Origin: Micromonospora sp. R77
GTDB taxonomy: Bacteria; Actinomycetota; Actinomycetes; Mycobacteriales; Micromonosporaceae
Assembly (NCBI RefSeq): GCF_022747945.1
Contig: NZ_JALDST010000001.1
Location: 4,030,001-4,094,000, forward strand
Length of the DNA stretch: 64,000 nucleotides
Reading direction: 5' to 3'
Shown: positions 29,478 through 39,592 of the stretch, piece by piece
Numbering within the stretch: the first letter of the stretch is position 1
How the letters are laid out: each line of letters starts with the position of its first letter
Notes under the pieces: generated by a model
Databases searched by the model: none
What the model was told of the DNA's origin: nothing
The model's input: only the letters and a program-made list of their open reading frames with translations
Position numbers and translations under genes: made by a program

Positions 29478-31013
29478 TCAGGTGAGGGGGCCGATCTCGC
29501 GTTCGATGGCGGCGCGCAGGTCGGGGCCGCGTACCGCGTCCCGGGCGGCCTCCATCAGGGGGGCGAGGAAGACGTCCGGGCCGGGTTCACCGGCCACCTC
29601 GCCGAGCGCCGCCAGCGCGGCCCGACCGGCCGGCGACGGCTCCAGCGGGGCGCGGAGCTGGAGGCCGCGTACCCCGGCCAGCAGTTCCACCGCGAGCACA
29701 CTGGTCAGGTTGTCCAGCACGGTACGCAGCTTCTTGGTCGCCGCCCAGCCCATCGAGACGTGGTCCTCCTGCATGCCGCTGGTGGGCAGCGAGTCGACCG
29801 AGGCGGGGGCGGCGAGCCGCCGGTTCTCGGCGACGATCCCGGCCGCCGTGTACTGGGCGATCATCAGCCCCGAGTTGACCCCGGCGTCGGGGGAGAGAAA
29901 TGCGGGCAGGTCCCGGTTGCGGGCCACGTCGAGCAGCCGGTCGACCCGGCGCTCCGCGATGGCCCCCACCTCGGCGGCGGCGATGGCCAGGTAGTCGGCG
30001 GCGAAGCCGAGCGGCGCGCCGTGGAAGTTGCCGGTCGACTCGACCCGCCCGTCGGGCAGCACCACCGGGTTGTCCACCACCGAGCGCAGCTCCCGCCCGG
30101 CGACCGTCTCGACGAAGTCGAGGGTGTCCCGGGCCGCGCCGGCCACCTGCGGGGCGCAGCGCATCGAGTACGCGTCCTGCACGGCGTGCGCCAGGTCGTC
30201 GCGGTGCGAGTCCATCACCCGGGAGTCCTGGAGCAGCCGGTGGATGTTCGCCGCCGAGGCGGCCTGCCCGGGGTGCGGCCGGATGGCGTGCAGCTCGGGC
30301 AGGAACGGCCGCTCCGAGCCGAGCATCGCCTCGATGGCGAGGGCGGCGGTGACGTCGGCCATGGCGAAGAGGTGCCGGGCGTCGCGGATGGCCAGCAGCA
30401 GCATGCCGAGCATGCCGTCGGTGCCGTTGATCAGCGCCAGCCCCTCCTTGGCGGCCAGCTCGATCGGGGCCAGCCCGACCCGGCGCAGCGCCTCGGCGGC
30501 GTCGAGCCGTTCCCCGGCCGGCCCGAGCACCCAGCCCTCGCCGAGCAGCACCAGCGCGCAGTGCGCCAGGGGCGCCAGGTCGCCGGAGGCGCCGAGCGAG
30601 CCGTGCTCCGGCACCCACGGGGTGACCTCGTGGTTGAGCAGGTCCACCAGCGCCTCCGCGATCAGCGGACGGACGCCGGAGCGGCCCAGCGCGAGGGAGC
30701 GGACCCGCAGCAGCATCATCGCCCGGACCACCTCGCGGGGCATCGGCGTACCCACGCCGGCGGCGTGCGAGCGGATCAGCGCGTGCTGCAGCTCGGCCCG
30801 CCGTTCCGGGGCGACGAAGGTGTTGGCGAGCGCCCCGAAGCCGGTGGAGACGCCGTAGACGGGGCGGCCGGCGGCCTCGATGCCGTCCACGATGGCGCGG
30901 CTGGTCGCCATCGCGTCCACGGTGGACGGATCGAGGACGACCTTGGCGGTGCCACGCGCCACGGCGAGCACGTCGGCGGGGGAGACCCCGGTGGGCTGGA
31001 TGGTCACGGTCAT
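29478..31013 (-). CDS. hutH: Histidine ammonia-lyase
   Basis: First step of histidine breakdown: His to urocanate plus ammonia. 511 aa; the MIO prosthetic group forms from the Ala-Ser-Gly in [14 protein letters not shown]. Tyr and Asn of the active site lie in [10 protein letters not shown] and [12 protein letters not shown] 31013 overlaps the hutI stop (ATGA) and has CGGAG upstream. Last gene of the hut operon. Confidence 0.95.
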   Translation of the reverse strand: MTVTIQPTGVSPADVLAVARGTAKVVLDPSTVDAMATSRAIVDGIEAAGRPVYGVSTGFGALANTFVAPERRAELQHALIRSHAAGVGTPMPREVVRAMMLLRVRSLALGRSGVRPLIAEALVDLLNHEVTPWVPEHGSLGASGDLAPLAHCALVLLGEGWVLGPAGERLDAAEALRRVGLAPIELAAKEGLALINGTDGMLGMLLLAIRDARHLFAMADVTAALAIEAMLGSERPFLPELHAIRPHPGQAASAANIHRLLQDSRVMDSHRDDLAHAVQDAYSMRCAPQVAGAARDTLDFVETVAGRELRSVVDNPVVLPDGRVESTGNFHGAPLGFAADYLAIAAAEVGAIAERRVDRLLDVARNRDLPAFLSPDAGVNSGLMIAQYTAAGIVAENRRLAAPASVDSLPTSGMQEDHVSMGWAATKKLRTVLDNLTSVLAVELLAGVRGLQLRAPLEPSPAGRAALAALGEVAGEPGPDVFLAPLMEAARDAVRGPDLRAAIEREIGPLT

Positions 31014-32275
31014 TGCGGCACTCCGTTGTGCAGAACCTGGCGGATCAGGGGAACCCCCGGCCGGTAGGCCAGGTGCAGGTGGGAAGGGGCGTCGAGGATC
31101 ATCAGGTCGGCCCGGCCGCCGGGCCGCAGCCGGCCGACGTCGGTGCGGCGCAGCGCCGCCGCCCCGCCGGCCGTCGCCGCCCACACCGCCTCCGCCGGGG
31201 TCATCCGCATCTCGCGTACGGCGAGCGCGACGCAGAACGCCATCGACGACGTGTACGACGACCCGGGGTTGCAGTCCGTGGCGAGCGCGACGGTCACGCC
31301 CGCGTCGAGCAGCCGCCGCGCGTCGGGGTACGGCGACCGGGTGGAGAACTCCGCCCCGGGCAGCAGCGTGGCCACGGTGACGGTGTGCAGGCCGTCCGGG
31401 CACATGCAGTCGATCCGGCGGGAGGCCAGCGCGTCGATGTCGGCGTCGGTCAGGTGGGTGCAGTGGTCGACGCTGGCCGCGCCCAGCTCCACCCCCAGTT
31501 GCACGCCCGGCCCGGGGCCGAGCTGGTTGGCGTGCACCCGCACGCCCAGCCCGACGGCCTGCCCGCAGGCGAGGATCGCCCGGGCGTGGTCCACGTCGAA
31601 CGCGCCCCGCTCGCAGAACACGTCGATCCACCGGGCGTACGGGGCGGCGGCGGCGAGCATCGGGCCGCAGACCATGCCCACGTAGTCGTCGGGGCGGTTC
31701 GCGTACTCGGCGGGGACGACGTGCGCGCCCAGGAAGGTGGTGTCCTCGGTGAACTCGGCGGCGATCCGCAGCGAGCGGGCCTCGTCGGGAACGGTGAGGC
31801 CGTACCCGCTCTTGATCTCGATCGTGGTGGTGCCCTGCCGCAGGGCCTCGGCGCGCAGCCGGCCCACGGTGGCCCGCAGCTCGTCGTCGGAGGCGGCACG
31901 GGTGGCGCCGACGGTGGTGCGGATGCCGCCGCCGGTGTAGGGCTCGCCGGCCATCCGGGCGGCGAACTCGGCGGCCCGGTCCCCGGCGAAGACCAGGTGG
32001 GCGTGGCTGTCCACGAAGCCGGGCAGCACCGCCGCGCCCCCGGCGTCGATCCGCCGGTCGGCGGCGGGCGCGTCCCGGGCCGGCCCGATCCAGGCCACCT
32101 GCCCGTCCTCGACCAGCACGGCGGCGTCCCGGCGGATCCCCAGCGGACCGCTCTCGCCGCCGACGTCGTTGGTGACCAGTTCGCCGATGTTGTCGACGAG
32201 CAGGCTGCCGGTGCTGCGGGGCAGCCGCCGGACCGGGTCGCCGGGACCCACCGGCCGGCCCGGGAAGCCGCTCAT
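31010..32275 (-). CDS. hutI: Imidazolonepropionase
   Basis: Opens the imidazolone ring to give N-formimino-glutamate. 421 aa amidohydrolase-fold enzyme; metal ligands in [10 protein letters not shown], a GAHVVP segment and DCNPGSS. Overlaps both neighbours by ATGA, so hutF-hutI-hutH are translationally chained. Start ATG 32275. Confidence 0.94.
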   Translation of the reverse strand: MSGFPGRPVGPGDPVRRLPRSTGSLLVDNIGELVTNDVGGESGPLGIRRDAAVLVEDGQVAWIGPARDAPAADRRIDAGGAAVLPGFVDSHAHLVFAGDRAAEFAARMAGEPYTGGGIRTTVGATRAASDDELRATVGRLRAEALRQGTTTIEIKSGYGLTVPDEARSLRIAAEFTEDTTFLGAHVVPAEYANRPDDYVGMVCGPMLAAAAPYARWIDVFCERGAFDVDHARAILACGQAVGLGVRVHANQLGPGPGVQLGVELGAASVDHCTHLTDADIDALASRRIDCMCPDGLHTVTVATLLPGAEFSTRSPYPDARRLLDAGVTVALATDCNPGSSYTSSMAFCVALAVREMRMTPAEAVWAATAGGAAALRRTDVGRLRPGGRADLMILDAPSHLHLAYRPGVPLIRQVLHNGVPQ

Positions 32276-33627
32276 GAGGTCACCTCCGCGATGGCGTCCC
32301 GCAGTTCGACCGGTACGTCCACGGTCAGGTGCCGGCCCTCGGCGACCACCGTCCGTCCGTCGACCACCACCGTGGTCACGTCGGCGGCGGTGGCCGCGAA
32401 GAACGCGCCGACCGGTGGCACCCCGGCGGTACGAGCGCTGTCCAGCCGTACGGTGACCAGGTCGGCCCGGTCGCCGACCGCCAGCCGGCCGGCGTCCCCC
32501 CAGCCCAGCGCGGCGTGCCCGGCGACGGTGGCGGCGGTGAGCAGCTCGGCGGCGGTGAAGTGCCCGCGCCGGCGGGTCCGCAGTCGCTCGTCCAGCTCGA
32601 CCGCGCGGGCCTCCTCGAAGAGGTCGACCACGGCGTGGCTGTCGCTGCCCAGGCTGAGCGGGCTGCCCGCCTCGGCCAGCCGGCGGGCCGGTCCGATCCC
32701 GTCGGCGAGGTCCCGTTCGGTGGTGGGGCAGAGGCAGATCCCGGTCCGGCTCCCCCCGAGCAGCGTGACGTCGGCGCTGGTGGGATGGGTGGCGTGCACG
32801 GCGGTGGTGTGCGGGCCGAGCACCCCGTGCTCGGCGAGCAGCCGGGTCGGGGTGACGCCGTGCACGGCCCGGCAGGCGTCGTTCTCGGCGGGCTGCTCCG
32901 ACAGGTGCACGTGCAGCGGCACCCCGGCGCGGTCGGCCAGGTTGGCGACGGTCGCCAACTGCTCCGCCGGCACCGCCCGGACGGAGTGGATGGCCGTACC
33001 GACGCGGGCGTGCTCGTTCTCCGGGCGGAACGCGGCGACCCGCTCCGCCCAGCGCAGCGCGTCCCCGTCGCCGAACCGCCGCTGCGGCCCCGCGAGCGGC
33101 GCACCGTCCACGGTGGCGGTCAGATAGCAGGCGTCCAGCAGGGTGAGCCGGATGCCGGCGTGCGCCGCCGCCTCCACCAGCGCTGCCGACATCGCGTTCG
33201 GGTCGTCGTACGGGGTGCCGTCGCGGCCGTGGTGCAGGTAGTGGAACTCGCCGACGCAGGTGATCCCGGCGAGCGCCATCTCCGCGTACGCGGCCCGGGC
33301 CAGCGCCAGGTACGAGTCCGGGTCGAGCCGGGTGGCGACGGCGTACATGGTGTCCCGCCAGGTCCAGAAGTCACCCCGACCGGCGTGGGTACGCCCGCGC
33401 AGCGCCCGGTGGAAGGCGTGCGAGTGCGCGTTGGCCAGCCCCGGCAGGGTCAACCCGGGCAGCCGGGTCGCGTCGCCGAGCACCTCCACCCCGGCCGCCG
33501 GCCGGCTCCCGGCGGTCAACGGCGTGACCGCGGTGATCCGGCCGCCGTCCGCCTCGATCAGCACGTCGGGCGTGGGCTCGGCGTGGTCGGGCAGCCAGGC
33601 GTACTCGGCGAGCCATCTCAACGGCAT
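32272..33627 (-). CDS. hutF: Formimidoylglutamate deiminase
   Basis: Converts N-formimino-glutamate to N-formyl-glutamate and ammonia (five-enzyme variant of the pathway). 451 aa amidohydrolase; metal-binding [22 protein letters not shown] and [11 protein letters not shown] 33627 has GGAGGAG 7 nt upstream and overlaps the end of the M20 gene by 10 nt. Confidence 0.92.
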   Translation of the reverse strand: MPLRWLAEYAWLPDHAEPTPDVLIEADGGRITAVTPLTAGSRPAAGVEVLGDATRLPGLTLPGLANAHSHAFHRALRGRTHAGRGDFWTWRDTMYAVATRLDPDSYLALARAAYAEMALAGITCVGEFHYLHHGRDGTPYDDPNAMSAALVEAAAHAGIRLTLLDACYLTATVDGAPLAGPQRRFGDGDALRWAERVAAFRPENEHARVGTAIHSVRAVPAEQLATVANLADRAGVPLHVHLSEQPAENDACRAVHGVTPTRLLAEHGVLGPHTTAVHATHPTSADVTLLGGSRTGICLCPTTERDLADGIGPARRLAEAGSPLSLGSDSHAVVDLFEEARAVELDERLRTRRRGHFTAAELLTAATVAGHAALGWGDAGRLAVGDRADLVTVRLDSARTAGVPPVGAFFAATAADVTTVVVDGRTVVAEGRHLTVDVPVELRDAIAEVTS

Positions 33628-34838
33628 GCCAGCTCCTCCAGCACCCGGGCCAGGGCGGTCACCCCGGCCGCGCAGTCGACGTCGGTGGCGGACTCGGCCG
33701 GGGAGTGCGACACCCCGGTCGGGTTGCGGACGAAGAGCATCGCGGTGGGCAGGTGCGCGGCCAGCACCCCCGCGTCGTGCCCGGCCCCGGTGGGCAGCAC
33801 CGGCGCGGCCAGCAGCGTGGCCAGCCGGTCGGCCAGCCCACCGTCGAACGCCACGAGCGGGGTCGCCGACTCCTCGGTGCAGGTCAGCGTCGTGCCGTCC
33901 CGCCTCGCCCGCTCGGTCGCCTTGGCCTGCACCGCCTCCACCAGGCCGTGCAGCGTCGCCGGCTCGGCCGCCCGGGCGTCCAGCCAGCCGGTCACCTTCG
34001 CCGGGATGGCGTTGGTGGCGTTCGGCTCGACCGCGACCCGGGCCACGGTGGCGTGCGCGTCGCGCAGCCGGGCCTCCTTGTTCGCGGCGAGCACCGTGAA
34101 CGCGTACGTGAGCATCGGGTCGCGGCGGTCGGCCATCCGGGTCGTACCCGCGTGGTTGCCCTCGCCGTGGAAGTCGAAGCGCCAGCGGCCGTGCGGCCAG
34201 ATCGCGCTGGCCACCGCGACCGGCGCGTGCCGCTCGACCAGCGCGCGGCCCTGCTCGACGTGCAGCTCCACGAAGGCCGCGAAGCGGCCGAGCAGGGTCC
34301 GGTCGGCGCCCGCCGGCCGGTCGCCCAGCGCCTCGGCGAAGGTCACCCCGGCCGCGTCGCGCAGCCCGGCCGCGCGGTCGACCGCGATCTCCCCGGTGAG
34401 CAGCCGCGACCCCAGGCAGGGTACGCCGAACCGCGCCCCCTCCTCCTCCACGAACGCGGCCACCGCCACCGGCCGGTCCGGCGTGACGCCCGCCGCCCGC
34501 AACTCGTCCACGGCGAGGAACGCGCTGACGATGCCGAGCGGCCCGTCGTACGCCCCGCCGTGCGGCACCGAGTCGAAGTGGCTGCCGGTGAGCACCGCCT
34601 GCCCGGCCTGCGGGTCGCCCCACCAGGCGAAGAGGTTGCCGTTGCCGTCCTGGAGCACCGGCATGCCGCGCTCGTCGGCCTGCTCGCGGAACCAGGCGCG
34701 CAGGGTCAGCTCCGGTTCGGTCAGCGCGTACCGCAGGTAGCCGCCGCTGTCGGCGTCCCGCCCGACGGGCGCGATCTCGTCCCACAGCTTGCGGAACCTG
34801 TTAGGAAGGGGCCCTTCCTCTACCAAATCCGTTAACAA
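33618..34838 (-). CDS. M20-family amidohydrolase (allantoate amidohydrolase-like), probable N-formylglutamate step
   Basis: About 406 aa zinc peptidase/amidase fold: LTGSHFDSVPHGGAYDG, VEEEGARFG and VELHVEQGRAL are metal-site blocks. Annotated in similar clusters as allantoate amidohydrolase, but in this operon the missing activity is N-formylglutamate hydrolysis, so I infer that role. No good ATG exists. The TTG at 34838 has AAGGAAGG 5 nt upstream, all inside a palindromic repeat, so the repeat appears to supply both ribosome site and start. TTG 34826 is an alternative. Confidence 0.78.
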   Translation of the reverse strand: MLTDLVEEGPLPNRFRKLWDEIAPVGRDADSGGYLRYALTEPELTLRAWFREQADERGMPVLQDGNGNLFAWWGDPQAGQAVLTGSHFDSVPHGGAYDGPLGIVSAFLAVDELRAAGVTPDRPVAVAAFVEEEGARFGVPCLGSRLLTGEIAVDRAAGLRDAAGVTFAEALGDRPAGADRTLLGRFAAFVELHVEQGRALVERHAPVAVASAIWPHGRWRFDFHGEGNHAGTTRMADRRDPMLTYAFTVLAANKEARLRDAHATVARVAVEPNATNAIPAKVTGWLDARAAEPATLHGLVEAVQAKATERARRDGTTLTCTEESATPLVAFDGGLADRLATLLAAPVLPTGAGHDAGVLAAHLPTAMLFVRNPTGVSHSPAESATDVDCAAGVTALARVLEELACR

Positions 34839-34852
34839 GGGGCCCTTCCTTA
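34801..34852. repeat. Double GGGGCCC palindromic repeat at hutU/M20 junction
   Basis: Two related palindromes, AGGAAGGGGCCCTTCCT (34803-34819) and AAGGGGCCCTT (34837-34847), joined by CTCTACCAAATCCGTTAAC. This resembles dispersed repeats common in Micromonosporaceae. It spans the hutU stop and the first codons of the M20 gene. Confidence 0.72.
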
Positions 34853-36499
34853 CGCCTCGGCCATGGGGATGCGGACGCCGGTGCGCTCGGCGACCTCGCG
34901 GGCGGTGTCGTAGCCGGCGTCGACGTGGCGGATGACGCCCATCGCGGGGTCGTTGGTGAGCACCCGTTCGATCTTCTGGCCGGCCAGGGCGGTGCCGTCG
35001 GCGACGCAGACCTGCCCGGCGTGGATCGACCGGCCGATGCCCACGCCACCGCCGTGGTGGATGGACACCCAGGACGCGCCGCTGGCCGTGTTGACCAGCG
35101 CGTTGAGCAGCGGCCAGTCGGCGATCGCGTCGGAGCCGTCGGCCATCGCCTCGGTCTCCCGGTAGGGGCTGGCCACGCTGCCGCAGTCCAGGTGGTCGCG
35201 GCCGATCACCACGGGGGCACTCAGCTCGCCCGACGCCACCATCTCGTTGAACCGGACGCCCGCCTTGTCGCGCTCGCCGTAGCCGAGCCAGCAGATCCGC
35301 GCCGGCAGGCCCTGGAAGGCGACCCGCTCGCCGGCCAGCCGGATCCACCGGGCCAGGGACTCGTTCTCCGGGAAGAGGTCGAGGATGGCCCGGTCGGTGG
35401 CGGCGATGTCCTTCGGGTCGCCGGAGAGCGCCGCCCACCGGAACGGTCCCTTGCCCTCGCAGAACAGCGGCCGGATGTACGCCGGCACGAAGCCGGGGAA
35501 GTCGAAGGCCCGCTCGAAGCCGCCGAGCTTCGCCTCGCCCCGGATCGAGTTGCCGTAGTCGAAGACCTCCGCGCCCGCGTCGAGGAAGCCCACCATCGCC
35601 TCGACGTGCTTCGCCATCGACGCCCGCGCCCGGTCGGTGAACTCGGCCGGCTTCGCCTGCGCGTAGTCCCGGGCGTCGGCCAGTTCCACCCCCTCCGGCA
35701 GGTACGACAGCGGATCGTGCGCGCTGGTCTGGTCGGTGACCACGTCGATCTCGACGCCCCGGCGCAGCAGCTCCGGAAAGACGGTGGCCGCGTTGCCGAC
35801 CACGCCGACGCTCAGCGCCCGGCGGTCCCGCTTCGCGGCCAGCACCCGGTCGACGGCGTCGTCCAGCGAGCCGGCCACCTCGTCGAGGTAGCGGTCGTGC
35901 ACCCGGCGGTCCAGCCGGGTCCGGTCCACGTCCACGACCAGGCAGGCGCCGCCGTTCATGGTGACCGCGAGGGGCTGCGCCCCGCCCATCCCGCCGCAGC
36001 CGGCGGTCAGCGTCAGCGTCCCGGCGAGCGTCCCGCCGAACCGCTTCGCGGCGACGGCGGCGAAGGTCTCGTACGTGCCCTGGAGGATGCCCTGGGTGCC
36101 GATGTAGATCCACGAACCGGCGGTCATCTGCCCGTACATGGTCAGGCCGAGCTGTTCGAGGCGGCGGAACTCCGGCCAGGTGGCCCAGTCGCCGACCAGG
36201 TTCGAGTTGGCCAGCAGCACCCGGGGTGCCCACTCGTGGGTCCGCATCACGCCCACCGGGCGGCCGGACTGCACCAGCATCGTCTCGTCGTCGCGCAGCT
36301 CGGTCAGCGTCCGCACCAGCGCGTGGTACGACGGCCAGTCGCGCGCGGCCTTCCCGGTGCCGCCGTAGACGACCAGGTCGTCGGGGCGCTCGGCAACCTC
36401 GGGGTCGAGGTTGTTCATCAGCATCCGCAGGGCGGCCTCCTGCGGCCACCCCTTGGCGGTGCGCGCGGTGCCGCGGGCGGCGCGGACGGGCTGGTGCAT
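34850..36499 (-). CDS. hutU: Urocanate hydratase
   Basis: Adds water to urocanate to give imidazolonepropionate; NAD-dependent. 549 aa, normal length; the NAD-binding segment [10 protein letters not shown] and the active-site Cys region [15 protein letters not shown] are intact. ATG 36499 has GAGAGGAG upstream. Stop TAA at 34850-34852 lies at the edge of the palindromic repeat. Follows its regulator gene by 12 nt. Confidence 0.95.
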   Translation of the reverse strand: MHQPVRAARGTARTAKGWPQEAALRMLMNNLDPEVAERPDDLVVYGGTGKAARDWPSYHALVRTLTELRDDETMLVQSGRPVGVMRTHEWAPRVLLANSNLVGDWATWPEFRRLEQLGLTMYGQMTAGSWIYIGTQGILQGTYETFAAVAAKRFGGTLAGTLTLTAGCGGMGGAQPLAVTMNGGACLVVDVDRTRLDRRVHDRYLDEVAGSLDDAVDRVLAAKRDRRALSVGVVGNAATVFPELLRRGVEIDVVTDQTSAHDPLSYLPEGVELADARDYAQAKPAEFTDRARASMAKHVEAMVGFLDAGAEVFDYGNSIRGEAKLGGFERAFDFPGFVPAYIRPLFCEGKGPFRWAALSGDPKDIAATDRAILDLFPENESLARWIRLAGERVAFQGLPARICWLGYGERDKAGVRFNEMVASGELSAPVVIGRDHLDCGSVASPYRETEAMADGSDAIADWPLLNALVNTASGASWVSIHHGGGVGIGRSIHAGQVCVADGTALAGQKIERVLTNDPAMGVIRHVDAGYDTAREVAERTGVRIPMAEA

Positions 36500-36511
36500 C
36501 TCGTACTCCTC

Positions 36512-37366
36512 TCAGCCGAGGAACAACTGGCGGCGGGCGGCGGACGACTCGAACGCCTCGAGTCGGGCCTGGGTCTCGGCGGGGGTGGCGTCGCAGATCG
36601 CCTGGAGCACCACCATGGCCAGGGTCATCGGGGCGGTGTGCAGGTCGAAGACCAGATCGGTGCCGACGGCGGCGGGGAGCACCACGTCGGCGTGCTCGGT
36701 CGCGGGGCTGACCGGGGAGTCGGTGATCGCGACGACGGTCAGGCCGGTGTCGCGGGCCTCCCGCAACGCGTCCAGGGTCTCCCGCGGATAGCGGGGCAGC
36801 ACGAAGGCCAGCAGCGCGGTCGCCCCGGCCGCGGCGGCCTGTTCGAGCCGGTCGGCCAGCAGGCTGCCGCCGTCGTCGAGCACCCGCACGTCCGGGTGCA
36901 CCTTCGCGGCGAAGTACGCGAAGTAGGCCGCGAGCGGCGCGGCGGCGCGCAGCCCGAGCACCGGCAGCGGCCGGCTCGCGGCGAGCAGCCGCCCCACCCC
37001 GCTGATCCGCTCCCGGTCGGCGAGCTGCCCGGCCAGCCGGTCGAGGTTGCCCGCCTCGGTGCGGACGGCCCGCTGGAGCTCGTTGTCGGCGTCGGCCGGT
37101 CCGGCCGCCCCGGTGCCGGTCAGCTCGCGCAGCCGGCGGCGCAGGGCCGGGTAGCCGTCGTGGCCGAGCGCCATCGCGAACCGGGTCACCGACGGCTGGC
37201 TGACCCCGGCCAGCTCGGCCACCTCGGCCGCCGACAGGTAGGCCGCCGCCCCGGCGTGCTGCACCAGGCAGTGCGCGATCCGCCGCTGGGTGGGGGTGAG
37301 CCGGACCCCGTGGAAGAGGTCGAGCACGCGTTCGGTCGGCGCCGCGACGACACCGCTTTCATTCAT
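36512..37366 (-). CDS. RpiR/MurR-family regulator of the hut operon
   Basis: 284 aa: N-terminal RpiR helix-turn-helix (LTPTQRRIAHCLVQH ... VSQPSVTRFAMALG, about 24-75) and a C-terminal SIS domain (about 120-250) that usually binds a phosphosugar; in this operon the ligand may be a histidine-pathway intermediate. First gene of the operon, leaderless: TAGAGT lies 6 nt before ATG 37366. A palindrome between its -35 and -10 makes self-repression likely. Confidence 0.87.
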   Translation of the reverse strand: MNESGVVAAPTERVLDLFHGVRLTPTQRRIAHCLVQHAGAAAYLSAAEVAELAGVSQPSVTRFAMALGHDGYPALRRRLRELTGTGAAGPADADNELQRAVRTEAGNLDRLAGQLADRERISGVGRLLAASRPLPVLGLRAAAPLAAYFAYFAAKVHPDVRVLDDGGSLLADRLEQAAAAGATALLAFVLPRYPRETLDALREARDTGLTVVAITDSPVSPATEHADVVLPAAVGTDLVFDLHTAPMTLAMVVLQAICDATPAETQARLEAFESSAARRQLFLG

Positions 37367-37372
37367 GCCGCG

Positions 37373-37401
37373 ACTCTATGCATGAAGAATTTCAAAGACA
37401 A
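37373..37401 (-). promoter_or_regulatory. hut operon promoter with embedded operator
   Basis: On the minus strand: -35 TTGTCT (37401-37396), a 17-nt spacer, -10 TAGAGT (37378-37373), then 6 nt to the ATG. The palindrome TGAAGAATTTCA (37383-37394) fills the spacer, the classic place for a repressor site. Confidence 0.72.
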
Positions 37402-37475
37402 CCCGTCTCGTACACTGACGTGCCCCCACCCGACCGACCCATCGTCCCTGCCGTTTCGCTGCCCGGAGTTCCGAC

Positions 37476-39500
37476 ATGCCCCCTGGTGCGGCCCAGGTAC
37501 GTCCGCACGCCGTCCCCGCCACCGGCCGCTTCCGGTCGGACATCGAGGGCCTTCGGGCCGTCGCGGTCCTGCTGGTCGTGCTCTGGCACGCGGGCGTGCC
37601 CCTGCTCCCCGGCGGATTCGTCGGGGTGGACGTCTTCTTCGTCATCTCCGGTTACCTGATCACCACCGCGATGGCGGCGGAGGTGACCACCCACGGTCGG
37701 CTGTCGCTGAGCCGGTTCTGGGGCAGACGGGCCAAGCGGCTGCTGCCCAGCTCCGCGCTCGTCCTGTTCGCCGCCCTCGTCCTCGGCTACCTGTTCCTGC
37801 CGGACATCCGGTGGCGCAGCACCGCGTCGGACGTGGTGAGCAGCGCCGTCTACATGATCAACTGGCGGCTCGCCGCGCAGTCCGTGGACTACCTCGCCGC
37901 CGAGCAGGCACCCAGCATCGTGCAGCACTACTGGTCGCTCGCCGTCGAGGAGCAGTTCTATCTGGTGTGGCCGGTACTGCTGGCGGTGGTCGCCCGGCTG
38001 TCCCGCCGGCGCGGCGGCGCGACGTTCGGCCGGCTCGCCGCGGCGACCGTGGGGGTCGTCTGGCTCGCCTCGCTCGCCTGGTCCGTGCTGCTGGTGCAGA
38101 CCGAACCCGGTCGGGCCTACTTCGTCACCACCACCCGGATCTGGGAACTCGCCGTCGGCGCGCTGCTGGCGCTCTGGCCGTTCCGGCGGCTGAGTGGTGC
38201 GCTCGCCCCGGCCGCCGGCTGGCTCGGCCTCGCCGCCGTCGCGGGTTCGGCCGTGGCGATCGACGCCTCGACGCCCTTCCCGGGCCTGGCGGCGCTGCCG
38301 GCGACCATCGGCACCGCCCTCGTCATCGCCGCCGGTCCGGCCGGCCGGTACGGGCCGGTCGCACTGCTGCGCCTCCGGCCGCTGCAGTTCCTCGGCGGCA
38401 TCTCCTACACCCTCTACCTCTGGCACTGGCCGCTGCTCGTGGCGCTCACCGCGCAACTGGAGACGCCGGGCCTGGCGGCCCGGTTGGCCGTGGTCGCGTT
38501 CGCCGCCGTCCTCGCGTACCTCACCAGCCGGTTCGTGGAGCGGCCGATCTGGCGTTCCCGCGCGCTCTCGGTACGGCCCCGCGCGGCGCTCGCGGTCGGG
38601 GTGGCCTGCACGGCGTTCTCGATCTGCGCGGGCCTGACCTTCCCCGCCGTCGCGGTCACCCCGACCGGCGGCGCGGGGGGCAGCCGGGGCGGCCCGGCGT
38701 TCGTCCCCGACCTCTCGTCGGCCCGCTCCGACCTGCCGTCGGTCTATGCCGACGGCTGCCACGGCAACCAGGCCGACACCACCGTCCGGACCTGCACGTA
38801 CGGCCCCGCCACCGGCACGCTGACCGTGGCGCTGATCGGTGACTCGCACGCCGCGCAGTGGGTGCCCGCCCTCCAGGCCGTCGCGGAACGGCGCAACTGG
38901 AAGCTGGTGACCCACACCAAGTCCAGCTGCCCCGTCCTCGACGTCGAGGTGGCGGTGGCGGCGGGCGCGTCCAGACGCCCCTACGACAGTTGCGTGACCT
39001 GGAACCGGGGCCTGGGGCCGGCTCTGGCCGCCGACCGGCCGGACCTGATCGTCACCAGCAGCTACAGCTACGAGGCGATCCGGGCCGGCCGCCCGCTGAC
39101 CGGCGGGGCGAACGACACCGCCCTGGTCGCCTCGATGCGGCGTACCTGGACCGGGCTGGCCCGGCTGGCCCCGGTGGTGGTGCTCAGGGACACCCCCGCC
39201 CCCGGGCGCGACGTCGCGGACTGCGTCTCCGCCCACCGCGAGCAGCTCACCCGGTGCGCCGTCCCGCGCGACGAGGCGTTGGCCGGGATCGGCCCGCTCC
39301 AGGTCGCCGCGGCGCAGGGGCTGCCCGGCGTGAGCCTGGTCGACCTCACCGACGTCATCTGCCCGACGGAGCGGTGCGCGCCGGTCATCGACGGGGTGCT
39401 CGTCTACCGCGACGCCCACCACCTCACCGCCACCTACGCCCGTACCCTGGCTCCCCGGCTGGCCGAACGGTTGCCGGCGCTGCCGGCCGGAGCGGGATGA
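37476..39500 (+). CDS. Membrane O-acyltransferase with C-terminal SGNH domain (OafA-like)
   Basis: 674 aa. N-terminal acyltransferase-3 domain, about 10 helices, with the catalytic His in VVLWHAGVPL and FRSDIEGLRAVAV at the start; C-terminal extracytoplasmic SGNH hydrolase-like domain with GDSHAAQW (Ser) and DAHHLT (His). Such proteins O-acetylate cell-surface polysaccharide or lipids. ATG 37476 with CGGAG upstream. Divergent from the hut regulator; monocistronic. Confidence 0.87.
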   Translation: MPPGAAQVRPHAVPATGRFRSDIEGLRAVAVLLVVLWHAGVPLLPGGFVGVDVFFVISGYLITTAMAAEVTTHGRLSLSRFWGRRAKRLLPSSALVLFAALVLGYLFLPDIRWRSTASDVVSSAVYMINWRLAAQSVDYLAAEQAPSIVQHYWSLAVEEQFYLVWPVLLAVVARLSRRRGGATFGRLAAATVGVVWLASLAWSVLLVQTEPGRAYFVTTTRIWELAVGALLALWPFRRLSGALAPAAGWLGLAAVAGSAVAIDASTPFPGLAALPATIGTALVIAAGPAGRYGPVALLRLRPLQFLGGISYTLYLWHWPLLVALTAQLETPGLAARLAVVAFAAVLAYLTSRFVERPIWRSRALSVRPRAALAVGVACTAFSICAGLTFPAVAVTPTGGAGGSRGGPAFVPDLSSARSDLPSVYADGCHGNQADTTVRTCTYGPATGTLTVALIGDSHAAQWVPALQAVAERRNWKLVTHTKSSCPVLDVEVAVAAGASRRPYDSCVTWNRGLGPALAADRPDLIVTSSYSYEAIRAGRPLTGGANDTALVASMRRTWTGLARLAPVVVLRDTPAPGRDVADCVSAHREQLTRCAVPRDEALAGIGPLQVAAAQGLPGVSLVDLTDVICPTERCAPVIDGVLVYRDAHHLTATYARTLAPRLAERLPALPAGAG

Positions 39501-39592
39501 CGATCGAGGGGGCACCCCGGCCGGTGTCTCCTCGCGTACCGTGAAACCTCCGCCGGGCACCGGGACCCGGGCGACGTGATCGGGGTGGCCAG

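Noticed and set aside
34925..38842. 1305-residue plus-strand frame crossing hutU and the acyltransferase
   Set aside because: Runs through two well-supported genes in a non-coding frame and has no recognisable domains.
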